Numbered from the stretch's first letter, positions 7,913 to 19,951 are shown. The stretch is DNA of 64,000 nt from Microvirga sp. (GCF_014699075.1 NZ_JACXAB010000007.1:1-64000), one strand, 5' to 3'. Program-made: numbers and translations. Notes: generated by a model from the letters alone, not told the origin.

Positions 7913-9535
7913 TCAGTGCCGTAAGCCAGGCGCCTCCTGGCCGGTGCGCTCCACGTATTCGGTGTAGCCACCGCCGTACTGATGAACGCCCTCCGGGGTG
8001 ATTTCCAGGAGGCGGTTGGACAGGGCCGCCAGGAAGTGGCGGTCGTGCGAGACGAACAGCATGGTGCCTTCGTACTTCGACAGCGCGTCGATCAGCATTT
8101 CCTTGGTGGCGATGTCCAGATGGTTCGTGGGCTCGTCGAGCACCAGGAAGTTCGGCGGGTCGTAGAGCATCTTGGCCATTACGAGGCGCGCCTTCTCGCC
8201 ACCGGAGAGCACGCGGCACTTCTTCTCCGCATCGTCGCCTGAGAAGCCGAAGCAGCCGGCGAGCGTGCGCAGCGAGCCCTGCCCGGCCTGCGGAAAGGAA
8301 TCCTCCAGGAATTCGAACACCGTGCGGTCGCCCTCCAGCACCTCCATGGCGTGCTGGGCGAAGTAGCCCATCTTGACGCTCGCGCCGACGGTCACCGATC
8401 CCTCGTCGGGCGCAGTGGCACCCGCCACCAGCTTCAGGAGCGTCGACTTGCCGGCGCCGTTGACGCCCATGACGCACCAGCGCTCCTTCCGGCGCACGCC
8501 GAAGTCGAAGCCTTCATAGATGCTGCGGCTGCCATAGCGCTTGTGCACGTTCTTCAGGCTGACCACATCGTCGCCCGAACGCGGCGCGGGCAGGAAATCG
8601 AACGCCACCGACTGCCGGCGCTTGGGCGGCTCCACCCGGTCGATTTTCTCCAGCTTCTTGACCCGGCTCTGCACCTGCGCGGCATGGGAGGCGCGCGCCT
8701 TGAAGCGCTCGATGAACTTGATCTCTTTCGCAAGCATCGCCTGCTGGCGCTCGAACTGCGCCTGCTGCTGCTGTTCGTTCAACGCACGCTGCTGCTCGTA
8801 GAACTCGTAATTGCCCGAATAGGTGGTAAGCGAGCCGCCGTCGATCTCCATGATCTTGTTGACGATGCGGTTCATGAAGGCGCGGTCGTGCGAGGTCATG
8901 AGCAGCGCGCCGTCATAGCCTTTCAGGAACTCCTCCAGCCAGATCAGGCTCTCAAGATCGAGATGGTTGCTCGGCTCGTCGAGGAGCATCACGTCGGGAC
9001 GCATCAGAAGAATGCGGCCGAGCGCGACGCGCATCTTCCAGCCGCCCGACAGGGCGCCCACGTCGCCGTCCATCATCTCCTGGGAAAAGCCGAGGCCTGC
9101 GAGAACTTCGCGCGCACGGCCTTCCAGGGAGTATCCGTCGAGTTCCTCGTAGCGCGCCTGCACCTCACCGTAGCGCTCGATGATCTTATCAAGATCGTCC
9201 GCCCTGTCGGGATCCACCATGGCGGCTTCGAGTTCGCGCAGCTCCGCCGCCACGGCGCTCACGGGGCCTGCGCCCTCCATCACCTCGGCGGCGGCGCTGC
9301 GGCCCGCCATCTCGCCCACATCCTGGCTGAAATACCCGATGGTGATGCCGCGATCGACGGAGATCTGGCCTTCGTCCGGCAGCTCCTCCTTGGTGACCAT
9401 GCGGAACAGCGTGGTCTTTCCCGCCCCATTGGGGCCGACGAGGCCGATCTTCTCCCCCTTCTGAAGGGTGCCCGACGCCTCGATGAAGAGAATCCGGTGG
9501 CTGCTCTGCTTGCTGACGTTTTCGATGCGAATCAT
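7913..9535 (-). CDS. ABC-F family ATPase (ribosome-associated type)
   Basis: A 540-residue protein with two ABC nucleotide-binding domains and no membrane helices. Walker A motifs are GPNGAGKTTL (about residue 36) and GVNGAGKSTL (about 350), and each half has an LSGG signature and a LLDEPSNHLD/VLDEPTNHLD Walker B. The charged linker between them, rich in Q/E/R (about 240-310), matches the interdomain linker that enters the ribosomal E site in ABC-F proteins such as Uup, EttA and YbiT. A role in translation is inferred from the family; antibiotic protection is not indicated. The start MIRIENV replaces a longer frame that runs over the secA terminator. Confidence 0.92.
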   Translation of the reverse strand: MIRIENVSKQSSHRILFIEASGTLQKGEKIGLVGPNGAGKTTLFRMVTKEELPDEGQISVDRGITIGYFSQDVGEMAGRSAAAEVMEGAGPVSAVAAELRELEAAMVDPDRADDLDKIIERYGEVQARYEELDGYSLEGRAREVLAGLGFSQEMMDGDVGALSGGWKMRVALGRILLMRPDVMLLDEPSNHLDLESLIWLEEFLKGYDGALLMTSHDRAFMNRIVNKIMEIDGGSLTTYSGNYEFYEQQRALNEQQQQAQFERQQAMLAKEIKFIERFKARASHAAQVQSRVKKLEKIDRVEPPKRRQSVAFDFLPAPRSGDDVVSLKNVHKRYGSRSIYEGFDFGVRRKERWCVMGVNGAGKSTLLKLVAGATAPDEGSVTVGASVKMGYFAQHAMEVLEGDRTVFEFLEDSFPQAGQGSLRTLAGCFGFSGDDAEKKCRVLSGGEKARLVMAKMLYDPPNFLVLDEPTNHLDIATKEMLIDALSKYEGTMLFVSHDRHFLAALSNRLLEITPEGVHQYGGGYTEYVERTGQEAPGLRH

Positions 9536-9569
9536 GGTCTTTGAAACTTGACGATGGTGGACGGCGCAG

Positions 9570-9597
9570 AAAAAGCCCGGCCATGAGGCCGGGCTTT
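9570..9597 (-). terminator. Rho-independent terminator of secA
   Basis: Stem AAGCCCGGCC/GGCCGGGCTT with loop ATGA, giving TTTTT on the minus strand. It lies about 30 bases beyond the secA stop and just upstream of the ABC-F gene, separating the two transcripts. It is nearly identical in sequence to the terminator at 7860. Confidence 0.9.
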
Positions 9598-9626
9598 TCA
9601 TGAATATGGTTCAGGGCGTGGCGGCT

Positions 9627-12437
<2,811 letters not shown>

Positions 12438-12686
12438 CGGGAGCCTTCGAAAATTCCGTAAAGGGATAAGGGGCGTTTGGGCCGCCTTATAGACCTAATC
12501 ATGCCAGATTGCATCTTAAAGGCCGTGCCTTTAGTGGCGCAGCCTCAGGAGGTGCCGGAGGGGTGTTCAAGACCCCGCGAGCGGCGATGCTGTGACATAA
12601 ATATGCCATCTCTTGCAAACGTAAACACATTCGGCCATCTGATCGTCGCTGTCCGTGGGCGATCACGCTCACCAGAGGAAACACGA

Positions 12687-13580
12687 ATGCATCGCTCACT
12701 CAACGTCCGGAAGAGCCTTCTGACCCTCGGCGTCGCCCTGCCGCTCCTGGCCGGCGCTGCCCTCGCCCAGACCCCGCCCGCTCCCGCGACCTCGCCGGCT
12801 GCCGTTCCGGCCGTCGACCCCGCCAAGGTGGTGGCCCGCGTCAACGGCATCGAGATCACGGAAGGTGACCTCGCTATCGCGGCCGAGGACTCGGCCCTGC
12901 AGATGCCCAACGTCCCCGACGAGCAGAAGCGCGAGCTTCTCACCGGCTACCTGATCGACCTGAAGCTCGGCGCCAAGGCGGCCGAGGCCGCCAAGGTCGG
13001 CAGCGGCGCCGAGTTCGCCCGTAAGCTCGCCTATAACCGGGACAAGACCCTCCTCGACGAGTACCTCGAGCAGGAGTCCAAGAAAGCCGTGACCCCGGAG
13101 GCCGCCCGCAAGCTCTATGACGAGACCGTCAAGAGCGTGCCGGCCGAGCAGGAGGTCCGCGCCCGCCACATCCTGGTGGAGAACGAGGACGAGGCCAAGA
13201 CGATCGCCACCCGCGTGAAGGGCGGCGAGGACTTCGCCAAGGTGGCCGGCGAGGTCTCCAAGGACCCCGGCTCCAAGACCGACGGCGGCGATCTCGGCTT
13301 CTTCACCAAGGACCGCATGGTCGAGCCCTTTGCCGAGGCTGCCTTCAAGATGGAAGCCGGCCAGATCTCCGATCCCGTCAAGAGCCAATTCGGCTGGCAC
13401 GTGATCAAGGTCGAGGAAAAGCGCAACAAGCCGGCTCCGACCTTCGAGGAGACCAAGGACCAGGTGCAAACCTATCTGGCCCGCAAGGCCCAGCAGGACC
13501 TGATCCTCGGCCTGCGCAAGAACGCCAAGGTCGAGCGCCTGGACGACAAGGGCAACCTCGTCGAGCAGAAGCAGCCGTAA
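12687..13580 (+). CDS. Periplasmic peptidyl-prolyl isomerase, parvulin (PpiC/SurA) type
   Basis: A 297-residue protein with a Sec signal peptide ending LLAGAALAQ (about residue 27), a Pro/Ala-rich spacer, a helical SurA-N-like segment and a rotamase domain from about residue 150 to 245. Rotamase hallmarks are VRARHILVENEDEA, DPGSKTDGGDLGFF and FGWHVIKVEEKR. It probably assists folding of outer-membrane or periplasmic proteins. The ATG at 12687 has AGAGGAA seven bases upstream; the longer in-frame start at 12477 would cover the secA promoter region and is rejected. The gap of 249 bases to secA is the divergent promoter region. Confidence 0.92.
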   Translation: MHRSLNVRKSLLTLGVALPLLAGAALAQTPPAPATSPAAVPAVDPAKVVARVNGIEITEGDLAIAAEDSALQMPNVPDEQKRELLTGYLIDLKLGAKAAEAAKVGSGAEFARKLAYNRDKTLLDEYLEQESKKAVTPEAARKLYDETVKSVPAEQEVRARHILVENEDEAKTIATRVKGGEDFAKVAGEVSKDPGSKTDGGDLGFFTKDRMVEPFAEAAFKMEAGQISDPVKSQFGWHVIKVEEKRNKPAPTFEETKDQVQTYLARKAQQDLILGLRKNAKVERLDDKGNLVEQKQP

Positions 13581-13605
13581 GGCTTTTCGGCTTCGGAAGA
13601 GTTCA

Positions 13606-13635
13606 GGGCGGCCTTCGGGCCGCCCTTTTCGTTTT
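13606..13635 (+). terminator. Rho-independent terminator after the PPIase gene
   Basis: Eight-base-pair stem GGGCGGCC/GGCCGCCC closed by a TTCG tetraloop and followed by TTTTCGTTTT. It lies 26 bases past the stop codon. Confidence 0.9.
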
Positions 13636-13767
13636 GAGGTGCGCCTGGAGCGTCGTTCCGCGTTCCGGCAATGACGCTTCGTGAAGCTTGGACTTGACAA
13701 AAAGCCTTAAAAAACCACAGGTCGCGCTCGCAACGTCGTATCCCATCGGCTCTTTCCCGAGTTCCTC

Positions 13768-15009
13768 ATGTCCAAGACCGTGTCTCCGCTCGCGCCCACG
13801 TCGTTTCCGACGCTTCCCTCCCTCGAGGGCGTCAGAATCGCCACTGCGGAAGCCGGTATCCGATACAAGAACCGGACGGACGTGCTCTATGTGACGCTGC
13901 CCAAGGACACGGCCGTGGCCGGTGTCTTCACCCGCTCCAAATGCCCGTCTGCTCCGGTCGACTGGTGCCGCAAGAATCTCACCAAAGGCGCCGCGCGGGC
14001 CCTGGTGGTGAACTCGGGCAATGCCAACGCCTTTACCGGCAAGAAGGGCGCGGAAGCGGTGAAGCTCACCGCCGATATCGCCGCCGAGGCCGCAGGCTGC
14101 CGCGCCTCCCAGGTCTTCATCGCCTCCACGGGCGTCATCGGCGAACCGCTCGACGCTAGCAAGTTCCAGGGCGTTCTCGCGGCCTGCGAGAAGAAGGCGA
14201 AATCCACCGGCTGGACCGATGCGGCCAAGGCCATCATGACCACCGACACCTTCCCGAAGGTGGCCACGCGCACGGCCAAGATCGGCGGCGTCGATGTGAC
14301 GATCAACGGCATCGCCAAGGGCGCCGGCATGATCGCCCCCGACATGGCGACCATGCTGTCCTTCATCTTCACCGATGCGCCGATCAACGCCCCGGCGCTG
14401 CAGGCTCTGCTGAAAAAGGGCGCCGACAAGAGCTTCAACTGCGTGACGGTGGACAGCGACACCTCCACGTCCGATACGCTCCTGTTCTTTGCCACCGGTA
14501 CGGCAGCGTCCAAGGGTGCGCCCACGATTTCGCTGCCGAGCGACCGGCGCCTCAAGGAGTTCCGCGCGGCGCTCGAAGGCCTCCTGTGCGACCTCGCTCA
14601 GCAGGTCGCCCGCGACGGCGAGGGCGCGCGCAAGTTCGTGACCGTGAAGGTCACCGGCGCCACGGGCGCAACCTCCGCCAAGCGCATCGCCATGGCGATC
14701 GCCAACTCACCCCTGGTGAAGACCGCCGTGGCCGGCGAGGATGCCAATTGGGGCCGCGTTGTCATGGCTGTCGGCAAGGCGGGCGAACCCGCCGAGCGGG
14801 ACAAGCTCGCGATCTGGTTCGGCGACATCCGCGTCGCCGTCAAAGGCGCCCGCGATCCGGACTACGACGAGGCCAGGACCACGGCCTACATGAAGGGCGA
14901 CGAGATCACGATCCGCGTGGATCTCGGCCTCGGCCGCGGCGAGGCCACCGCGTGGACCTGCGACCTCACCAAGGCCTATGTGGAGATCAACGGGGATTAC
15001 CGGAGCTGA
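13768..15009 (+). CDS. argJ: Bifunctional glutamate N-acetyltransferase / amino-acid acetyltransferase
   Basis: A 413-residue ArgJ (ornithine acetyltransferase), which recycles the acetyl group from N-acetylornithine to glutamate and can also use acetyl-CoA, in arginine synthesis. The self-cleavage site sits in [16 protein letters not shown] (about residues 182-197), where the Thr becomes the nucleophile of the beta subunit. STGVIGEPL supplies the oxyanion-hole Thr/Gly pair, and [14 protein letters not shown] is the conserved C-terminal signature. It is monocistronic here; the small secreted-protein gene on the other strand ends at the very next base. Confidence 0.97.
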   Translation: MSKTVSPLAPTSFPTLPSLEGVRIATAEAGIRYKNRTDVLYVTLPKDTAVAGVFTRSKCPSAPVDWCRKNLTKGAARALVVNSGNANAFTGKKGAEAVKLTADIAAEAAGCRASQVFIASTGVIGEPLDASKFQGVLAACEKKAKSTGWTDAAKAIMTTDTFPKVATRTAKIGGVDVTINGIAKGAGMIAPDMATMLSFIFTDAPINAPALQALLKKGADKSFNCVTVDSDTSTSDTLLFFATGTAASKGAPTISLPSDRRLKEFRAALEGLLCDLAQQVARDGEGARKFVTVKVTGATGATSAKRIAMAIANSPLVKTAVAGEDANWGRVVMAVGKAGEPAERDKLAIWFGDIRVAVKGARDPDYDEARTTAYMKGDEITIRVDLGLGRGEATAWTCDLTKAYVEINGDYRS

Positions 15010-15387
15010 CTACAGGTTTGGAACAACCGTCACTTTCCGCTTGAAGACCACGCGCATAGGGCCGCCATACTGGTCCGTTCCGATGAATACATAGGTGAAC
15101 TCATCGGCACCCTGATAGCCAGGCTTTGCCATGTAGTGAGCCCGCAGATTTTCTGCCACTGCTTTGCCGACTTTCGGCATCTGCAGGATCTTGACCTCGG
15201 AAATTGCTCCTTGAATTCCACTGACGCCAAAGCTGCAACTGGTCCCTGATTTCACCCGGATCTCGCCTTCGAGTTCAGCAGAGCTTCCAGGGATCATGAT
15301 CGGGGGACCGGAGCATGCCGCCTGAGCTTGTGACGAAAAAGCAGAAAGAGCCAGAAGGCTCGCTATTGTGAGAAGTTTGATTTTCAT
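15010..15387 (-). CDS. Small secreted protein with PGYxGADxF motif
   Basis: A 125-residue protein with a clear signal peptide (residues 1-23, cut near SSQAQA-A). The mature part is beta-rich, has two cysteines (probable disulfide), and ends in a segment containing KPGYQGADEFTYVF. That motif recurs in the lipoprotein at 21513 (PAPGYTGADSFQTD), as does the order Cys, short strands, Y-x-x-x-PGY. Such a motif is usual in Ig-like or cadherin-like surface domains. Function unknown. The gene is less GC-rich than its neighbours, and its stop codon abuts the argJ stop with no base between. Confidence 0.75.
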   Translation of the reverse strand: MKIKLLTIASLLALSAFSSQAQAACSGPPIMIPGSSAELEGEIRVKSGTSCSFGVSGIQGAISEVKILQMPKVGKAVAENLRAHYMAKPGYQGADEFTYVFIGTDQYGGPMRVVFKRKVTVVPNL

Positions 15388-15414
15388 CTTAGCGCCCCCG
15401 GTATTTGAAGTAAT

Positions 15415-15440
15415 GTAATATTATACTAAACATATATTAC
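15415..15440. promoter_or_regulatory. AT-rich inverted repeat upstream of the small secreted protein
   Basis: GTAATAT and ATATTAC, a perfect seven-base inverted repeat 12 bases apart, lie in an unusually AT-rich stretch 28-53 bases upstream of the start at 15387. It could be a regulator site or part of the promoter; nothing further can be said from sequence alone. Confidence 0.35.
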
Positions 15441-15490
15441 TACTCCCTCGGTTGTCATCAGGCAACAAATCTGCTGAGTCACAGTCTGCC

Positions 15491-15913
15491 ATGACACCGC
15501 ACTCCCCCCCTCTCAAGCTCACCCTTGTCGTTGCCGTCGCGTTGATCGACACGGACAACCGCATCCTTCTGGCGCAGCGCCCAGAGGGGAAGCAGCTGGC
15601 GGGTTTGTGGGAGTTTCCCGGCGGCAAGGTGGAGCCGGGCGAGCGGCCGGAGGAAACCCTGATCCGGGAACTGCGGGAGGAGCTCGGGATCACCGTGAAG
15701 GAGCCCTGCCTCGCGCCGCTGACCTTTGCGAGCTACGGTTACGAGACCTTCCACCTGCTCATGCCGCTTTATGTCTGCCGTCGCTGGGAGGGCTTCGTGC
15801 AGCCGATGGAAGGACAGGGGCTGAAATGGGTCAAGCCGCAGGAGCTGCGCGCCTATCCAATGCCGCCGGCCGATGAGCCGCTGATTCCCTTCCTCGTCGA
15901 TCTCCTGGTCTGA
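15491..15913 (+). CDS. mutT: 8-oxo-dGTP diphosphatase, NUDIX family
   Basis: A 140-residue NUDIX hydrolase of the MutT type, which removes oxidised dGTP from the nucleotide pool. The NUDIX box runs from GGKVEPGE to REELGI (about residues 39-61), with the metal-binding REUXEE glutamates intact. The LLAQRPEGKQLAGLWEFPGG lead-in is typical of MutT. The ATG at 15491 is preferred over an upstream in-frame TTG because it matches family length, although neither has a clear ribosome binding site. The EamA exporter starts eight bases after its stop, so the two are probably co-transcribed. Confidence 0.93.
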   Translation: MTPHSPPLKLTLVVAVALIDTDNRILLAQRPEGKQLAGLWEFPGGKVEPGERPEETLIRELREELGITVKEPCLAPLTFASYGYETFHLLMPLYVCRRWEGFVQPMEGQGLKWVKPQELRAYPMPPADEPLIPFLVDLLV

Positions 15914-15921
15914 GATCGCGC

Positions 15922-16848
15922 ATGTCCGCCACACAAGGAGAAGCCGCCGCGCTTCCCGCAGCCCCGACCCCGGTCTTCCTGGCGGCGAACCTCCTCGTCT
16001 GCTCGATGCTGTGGTCCACGTCGTTCCTGTTCATCAAGCTGAGCGGAGACATAAACCCCTTCGTGCTGGCTTCCATCCGCGGCCTCATCGGCGCGTCGGC
16101 CCTCGCCCTGTGGTTCGCCGTGCAGGCCAAGAGCTTCCGCCCCGACAACGGCCAGTGGCACCATTGGGTGGTTCTCGGGGCGCTTAACGGCTGGATCCCG
16201 AACGTGCTCGTGGCGCATGCGCTGACCCAGATCGGAACTGCTCCGGCGGCCATGATCCAGGCCTCGGGGCCGCTCATCGTCGCGATTCTGTCGCACCTGC
16301 TTTATGCGGACGAGCGGCTGACCGCGCGGCGCTTCGTCGGCGTCATCGTCGGCCTTGCGGGAATGGGAATCCTCATCGGACCGGCCGCCCTGCCGGACAG
16401 CGGCATCAGCCCCTGGGGCGCAGGGGCCATGGTGGCGACCGCCCTCAGCTATGCGAGCGCGAACCTCTATGTCCGCTCCATCAAGCACGCGGACCCGGCC
16501 CGCCTCGCCCTCGGTCAGCAGATCTGCTCCGCCATTCCGGCGACCGCGCTGGCGCTCATCGTTGCAGGCCCTTCCGCCTTCGCCGCCGTGCCGGGCAGTG
16601 CGCCCTCACTCCTGGCGCTCGGCATCGTCTCGACCGCCCTGCCGATCCTGCTCTTCATGCGGCTCATCCGCCGCGCCGGTCCGACCCGGGCCTCGATGGT
16701 CGGTTATCTCCAGCCGGTCTGGACGGCGGTCTTGGCCGTTCTCTTCCTGAACGAGCAGATCGGCCTGCGAGAGATCGTCGGCGGTGGCGTGGTGTTGACC
16801 GGCGTGGCGCTGGTGTCGCTGAGCGGGCGGCTCAGATCAGCTCGCTGA
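15922..16848 (+). CDS. EamA/DMT-family exporter
   Basis: A 308-residue protein with about ten membrane helices in two EamA repeats; the second repeat contains the usual YLQPVWTAVLAVLFLNEQIGLREIVGGGVVL-type ending near residues 265-295 (only key parts quoted: P-V, E, G). Substrate unknown. It follows mutT with eight bases between. Its 3' end overlaps the convergent thioesterase gene by 17 bases. Confidence 0.88.
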   Translation: MSATQGEAAALPAAPTPVFLAANLLVCSMLWSTSFLFIKLSGDINPFVLASIRGLIGASALALWFAVQAKSFRPDNGQWHHWVVLGALNGWIPNVLVAHALTQIGTAPAAMIQASGPLIVAILSHLLYADERLTARRFVGVIVGLAGMGILIGPAALPDSGISPWGAGAMVATALSYASANLYVRSIKHADPARLALGQQICSAIPATALALIVAGPSAFAAVPGSAPSLLALGIVSTALPILLFMRLIRRAGPTRASMVGYLQPVWTAVLAVLFLNEQIGLREIVGGGVVLTGVALVSLSGRLRSAR

Positions 16849-17266
16849 GCATGGCGCGCGTCTCCCGCGGGATCTCCACCGGCTTCTGGCTCTCGCGGTC
16901 CACATAGACGTGGACGAAATGCCCCTGCGCGGCCGCCGCTTGCGCGCCCTGCTTGAAGATGCCGATCCGATAGCGAACGGAGGAGCGCCCGAGATGCGCC
17001 ACCGCAATCCCCGCCTCCAGCGCATCGGGAAAGGCGACGCTCTCGAAATAGGTGCAGCCCGACTCGACCACGAGGCCGATGACAGGGCTTTCGGTAATCG
17101 TGAGCAGCCCCTTCTCCACAAGCCAACCGTTCACCGCCGAGTCGAAATACGAGTAGTAATGCACGTTGTTCACGTGCCCATAAGCATCGTTGTCCATCCA
17201 GCGTGTGGCGATGGGGCGAAAAAGCTTGAATTCCGATCGGGCGGGGCGCAAAGGACGATCTTTCAT
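16832..17266 (-). CDS. Acyl-CoA thioesterase, hot-dog fold (4HBT type)
   Basis: A 144-residue single hot-dog domain. RWMDNDAYGHVNNVHYYSYFD contains the active-site Asp of the 4-hydroxybenzoyl-CoA thioesterase group and the following long helix. The substrate is probably an acyl-CoA, but which one is unknown. It starts eight bases after the alcohol dehydrogenase stop, so the two form an operon; a shared role in aldehyde/alcohol or acyl-CoA metabolism is inference. The start is placed at MKDRPLRP, since longer frames extend into the dehydrogenase gene. Confidence 0.87.
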   Translation of the reverse strand: MKDRPLRPARSEFKLFRPIATRWMDNDAYGHVNNVHYYSYFDSAVNGWLVEKGLLTITESPVIGLVVESGCTYFESVAFPDALEAGIAVAHLGRSSVRYRIGIFKQGAQAAAAQGHFVHVYVDRESQKPVEIPRETRAMLSELI

Positions 17267-17274
17267 GGCGCGTC

Positions 17275-18423
17275 TCACCAAGCCGCTTCGTAGATCGCGC
17301 GCGCATCGTCCAACGTGAGCGGACGCGGATTGTTCACCAGAAGCCGCGTCTGCTTCATGGCATCCTCGGCCATCATCGGCACGGCCTCCTGCGGGATGCC
17401 CACGTCGCGCAGGCGCGGCTGCAGGCCCACCTTCGTGCACAGGGAGGCCAAAGCCTCGACGAAGGCCGATCCCGTCGCGCGGCTTTCGAGTTCCGGGAAG
17501 GCATAAGGAACCAGTTCCGCATATGCCGCCTCGCAGGCGCTCGCATTGAAGCGCAGCACATGGGGCAGCACGAGGGCGTTGGAGAGCCCGTGCGGGATGC
17601 CGAAATGCCCACCAATGGGATAGGCCAGCGCATGCACGGCTGCGACCGGCGAGTTGGCGAAAGCCTGGCCCGCCAGCATGGAGCCCAGAAGCATGGCGGA
17701 GCGCGCCTCCACATCCTGCCCCTGATGCACCGCGCGCTCGATGTTGCGGCCGAGCAGGCGCAGCGCCTCCTTGGCAAGCGCCTGCGAGACCGGGTTGTTG
17801 TTGGCGCTCGTCGAGGTGAAAGCTTCGATGGCATGCACCATGGCGTCGATGCCGGTGGCTGCCGTCACATGCGGCGGAAGGCCGAGCGTGAGCTCGGGAT
17901 CGAGCAGCGCGATATCGGGAATGATGAGAGGCGACACCACGCCCTTCTTCTCATGGGCGCCGGTGGTGACGATGGAGATCGGCGTCACCTCCGATCCCGT
18001 GCCCGCCGTAGTGGGAATGGCGAGCAGCGGCAGACGCGGTCCCTTTGCAACGCCGACGCCGTAGATGTCGGCAAGTGTCTCGCCGCTGGCGGCCAGCAGC
18101 GCCACGAGTTTTGCTACGTCGATGGACGAACCGCCGCCGAAACCGATCACGGCCCGCGCGTCGAACGCTTTCGCTTTCTCAACCGCAGCCAGCACCACGT
18201 CTTCAGGCGGATCGGCCACAACCGCATCGAACACGTCGACGGCCACGCCTGCTTCCTCCAGGGCGCGGAGAGTCGGCGCGATGAGCCCGGCTTTCACCAG
18301 ACCGGCATCCGTGACGAGCGTCACCCGGGGCCCGAGACGCTGGGCGACGATCTCGCCGAGGCGCGCGATGCTGCCGGAGCCGAAGACGAGGGACGGAGCG
18401 GTGTTGAAGGTGAACGGCGACAT
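17275..18423 (-). CDS. Iron-containing alcohol dehydrogenase
   Basis: A 382-residue group III alcohol dehydrogenase. The N-terminal NAD(P) domain contains GFGGGSSIDVAK, followed by IPTTAGTGSEVTP. The metal site is formed by Asp and His in TGIDAMVHAIEAF (about 194-198) and two His in HALAYPIGGHFGIPHG (about 263 and 277). Family members reduce or oxidise short alcohols, lactaldehyde or similar; the substrate is not predictable here. It is upstream in an operon with the thioesterase. A composite R1 repeat lies upstream of its start. Confidence 0.93.
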   Translation of the reverse strand: MSPFTFNTAPSLVFGSGSIARLGEIVAQRLGPRVTLVTDAGLVKAGLIAPTLRALEEAGVAVDVFDAVVADPPEDVVLAAVEKAKAFDARAVIGFGGGSSIDVAKLVALLAASGETLADIYGVGVAKGPRLPLLAIPTTAGTGSEVTPISIVTTGAHEKKGVVSPLIIPDIALLDPELTLGLPPHVTAATGIDAMVHAIEAFTSTSANNNPVSQALAKEALRLLGRNIERAVHQGQDVEARSAMLLGSMLAGQAFANSPVAAVHALAYPIGGHFGIPHGLSNALVLPHVLRFNASACEAAYAELVPYAFPELESRATGSAFVEALASLCTKVGLQPRLRDVGIPQEAVPMMAEDAMKQTRLLVNNPRPLTLDDARAIYEAAW

Positions 18424-18520
18424 GGATGCTTCCCGAGATGGGATTTGTGTGCGCCGAAGATGCCTCGTGCGTGCCGAGGCAGCAACCCGGATCCCTTACA
18501 CCCTTAGGAGAACGCCCCAG

Positions 18521-18626
18521 AGCATCGGACCCAAAAGTGGAGCCCACTTTTGGGTCCGATGCTTATCTTCTTGAGCAGCGCATCGTGTGGACCGGAAAGC
18601 CGGGTTCACTTTTCCGCACGATGCGT
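18521..18626. repeat. Composite two-hairpin repeat R1 (unit A then unit B, inverted)
   Basis: Unit A (18521-18563) is AGCATCGGACCC...GGGTCCGATGCT around AAAAGTGG/CCACTTTT. A 14-base spacer leads to unit B (18578-18626), GCGCATCGTG...CACGATGCG with CCGGAAAG/CTTTTCCG. Read on the minus strand it has the same B-spacer-A layout as 3856-3968. It touches the TAA stop codon of the DUF427 gene. Confidence 0.87.
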
Positions 18627-18991
18627 TAATCCGTGAACTCCTCGATCGCATCCACCTTGTTCGGATAGAAGGCGAGATGCTCCTTGATGGTGGCGACCGA
18701 GGGGGACGGCTGCTCATAGCTCCAGGCCGCATTCTCCCGCACGAGCCCCCCGCCGTTGACGGTGAAATAGGAGGCCTCGCCCTTGTAGGGGCAATGGGTG
18801 TGGTGATCGGTCGAGTCCAGCAGGTCCATGTGCACATCCTCACGGGGGATGTACTGCACCGGTGGGTAATTCGCCTCCTGCAGGGTGAGCGCCTGCGTGG
18901 TCTCCGCGACGATGAAGCCGCCGAGCATGACCCGGATGCGGTTCGGGTTCTGCGTGATGGTGATCGGATGATCCGGGCCGGGCTCCTTCAT
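18626..18991 (-). CDS. DUF427 domain protein
   Basis: A 121-residue protein of the DUF427 family: NPNRIRVMLGGFIVAET, then PPVQYIPREDVHMDLL and the conserved CPYKGEASYF segment. The fold is a small beta-barrel; function is not established. The start MKEPGPDHPITI has GGAAG upstream, and a longer frame to 19051 has no family similarity. The stop codon lies at the very edge of a palindromic repeat, which suggests the repeat landed at the gene's end. Confidence 0.9.
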   Translation of the reverse strand: MKEPGPDHPITITQNPNRIRVMLGGFIVAETTQALTLQEANYPPVQYIPREDVHMDLLDSTDHHTHCPYKGEASYFTVNGGGLVRENAAWSYEQPSPSVATIKEHLAFYPNKVDAIEEFTD

Positions 18992-19072
18992 GGCGCTTCC
19001 TTTTCCAAGACAGGGTCTCTGGAGAATGAAGATAGGGCAACCTGGTTGCACCCCAAGGCGCGAGCCGGCCAG

Positions 19073-19951
19073 CTACTCCTTCTCAGGCTTGGACACGCCT
19101 TCCTTAACGCCCAGCGCATCCGCGAGCCGCACCTTGGCGGAGCCGGGGCGCAGGGGCTTCTGCTGGCTCTCATGGGGTGTCCAGCCGGAGAGCCACACGA
19201 TCTCGAAGGTCGCGGAAATCCGACCGTCGGGCTCGCTGAAGCGTTCCGCATAAATCTCCGCCGCCCGGATCAGGGTGGCGCGTCGCAGCGGGGTCCGACG
19301 GCGGTCGTTCAGCGCATTGGTCAGCCCCATCTGGCGCAGGTCGCGCATGAGCGCGAAGGCATTGGCATAGCGCACCCGGACGATATCGGAATCCGTCACC
19401 GGCAGGGCAAAGCCCGCGCGCTGGAGCAGGCCGCCGATCTCGCGAAGATCCGCGAAGGGCGCCACCCGGGGACTGACGCCGCCCTCCACCTCCGCTTCGG
19501 CCTGCGTCAGCGACTGGCGAAGCTCGGTGAGCGTGCTGCCGCCGAGCAAAGCCCCGACAAAGAGGCCGTCGGGCTTGAGGGCGCGGCGGATCTGGATGAG
19601 GGAGCCCGGCAGGTCGTTGACGGAATGCAGCGACAGGAGCGACACGGCGAGGTCGAAGCGCTCGCCGGAGAACGGCAGCCGCTCCTCGTCGCCCAGGATG
19701 CTCCCCGGCTCCGGCACCGGTGAGAGGCGGATCACGGTCTCAGCGCGCCCGCTCCGGCGCAGAGCGTCCGCGGCGGCAGGCGTGGGAGTGCCCACGTCGA
19801 GGGCGAGGGGAAACTCCCGCAGCACGGTCGTGAGCCGCTCCTCCAGGTCTTCGACAGCGCGGACCAGCAGGAAATCGGCATAGCCCTGGCGCACGGCGCG
19901 GGCCAAGCGGCGGCGGACGAGGGGGCGGTCGAAGACGAGAGGCGTGCTCAT
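19073..19951 (-). CDS. SAM-dependent methyltransferase, BioC/NDUFAF5-like
   Basis: A 292-residue protein. After an N-terminal FDRPLVRRRLARAV, typical of NDUFAF5-like proteins, comes a methyltransferase core with LALDVGTPTP as a degenerate SAM loop, an acidic LPFSGERFDLAVSLLSLHSVNDL motif and LKPDGLFVGALLGG. Bacterial relatives are labelled malonyl-ACP methyltransferase (BioC); the mitochondrial homologue hydroxylates an arginine of complex I. Which activity applies here is open. It is divergent from comF, an arrangement widespread in Rhizobiales. Confidence 0.85.
   Translation of the reverse strand: MSTPLVFDRPLVRRRLARAVRQGYADFLLVRAVEDLEERLTTVLREFPLALDVGTPTPAAADALRRSGRAETVIRLSPVPEPGSILGDEERLPFSGERFDLAVSLLSLHSVNDLPGSLIQIRRALKPDGLFVGALLGGSTLTELRQSLTQAEAEVEGGVSPRVAPFADLREIGGLLQRAGFALPVTDSDIVRVRYANAFALMRDLRQMGLTNALNDRRRTPLRRATLIRAAEIYAERFSEPDGRISATFEIVWLSGWTPHESQQKPLRPGSAKVRLADALGVKEGVSKPEKE

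Noticed and set aside
7913..9535. ABC-F protein as an antibiotic resistance factor
   Set aside because: The linker and overall type fit housekeeping ABC-F proteins, and no resistance-subfamily feature or leader peptide is visible.
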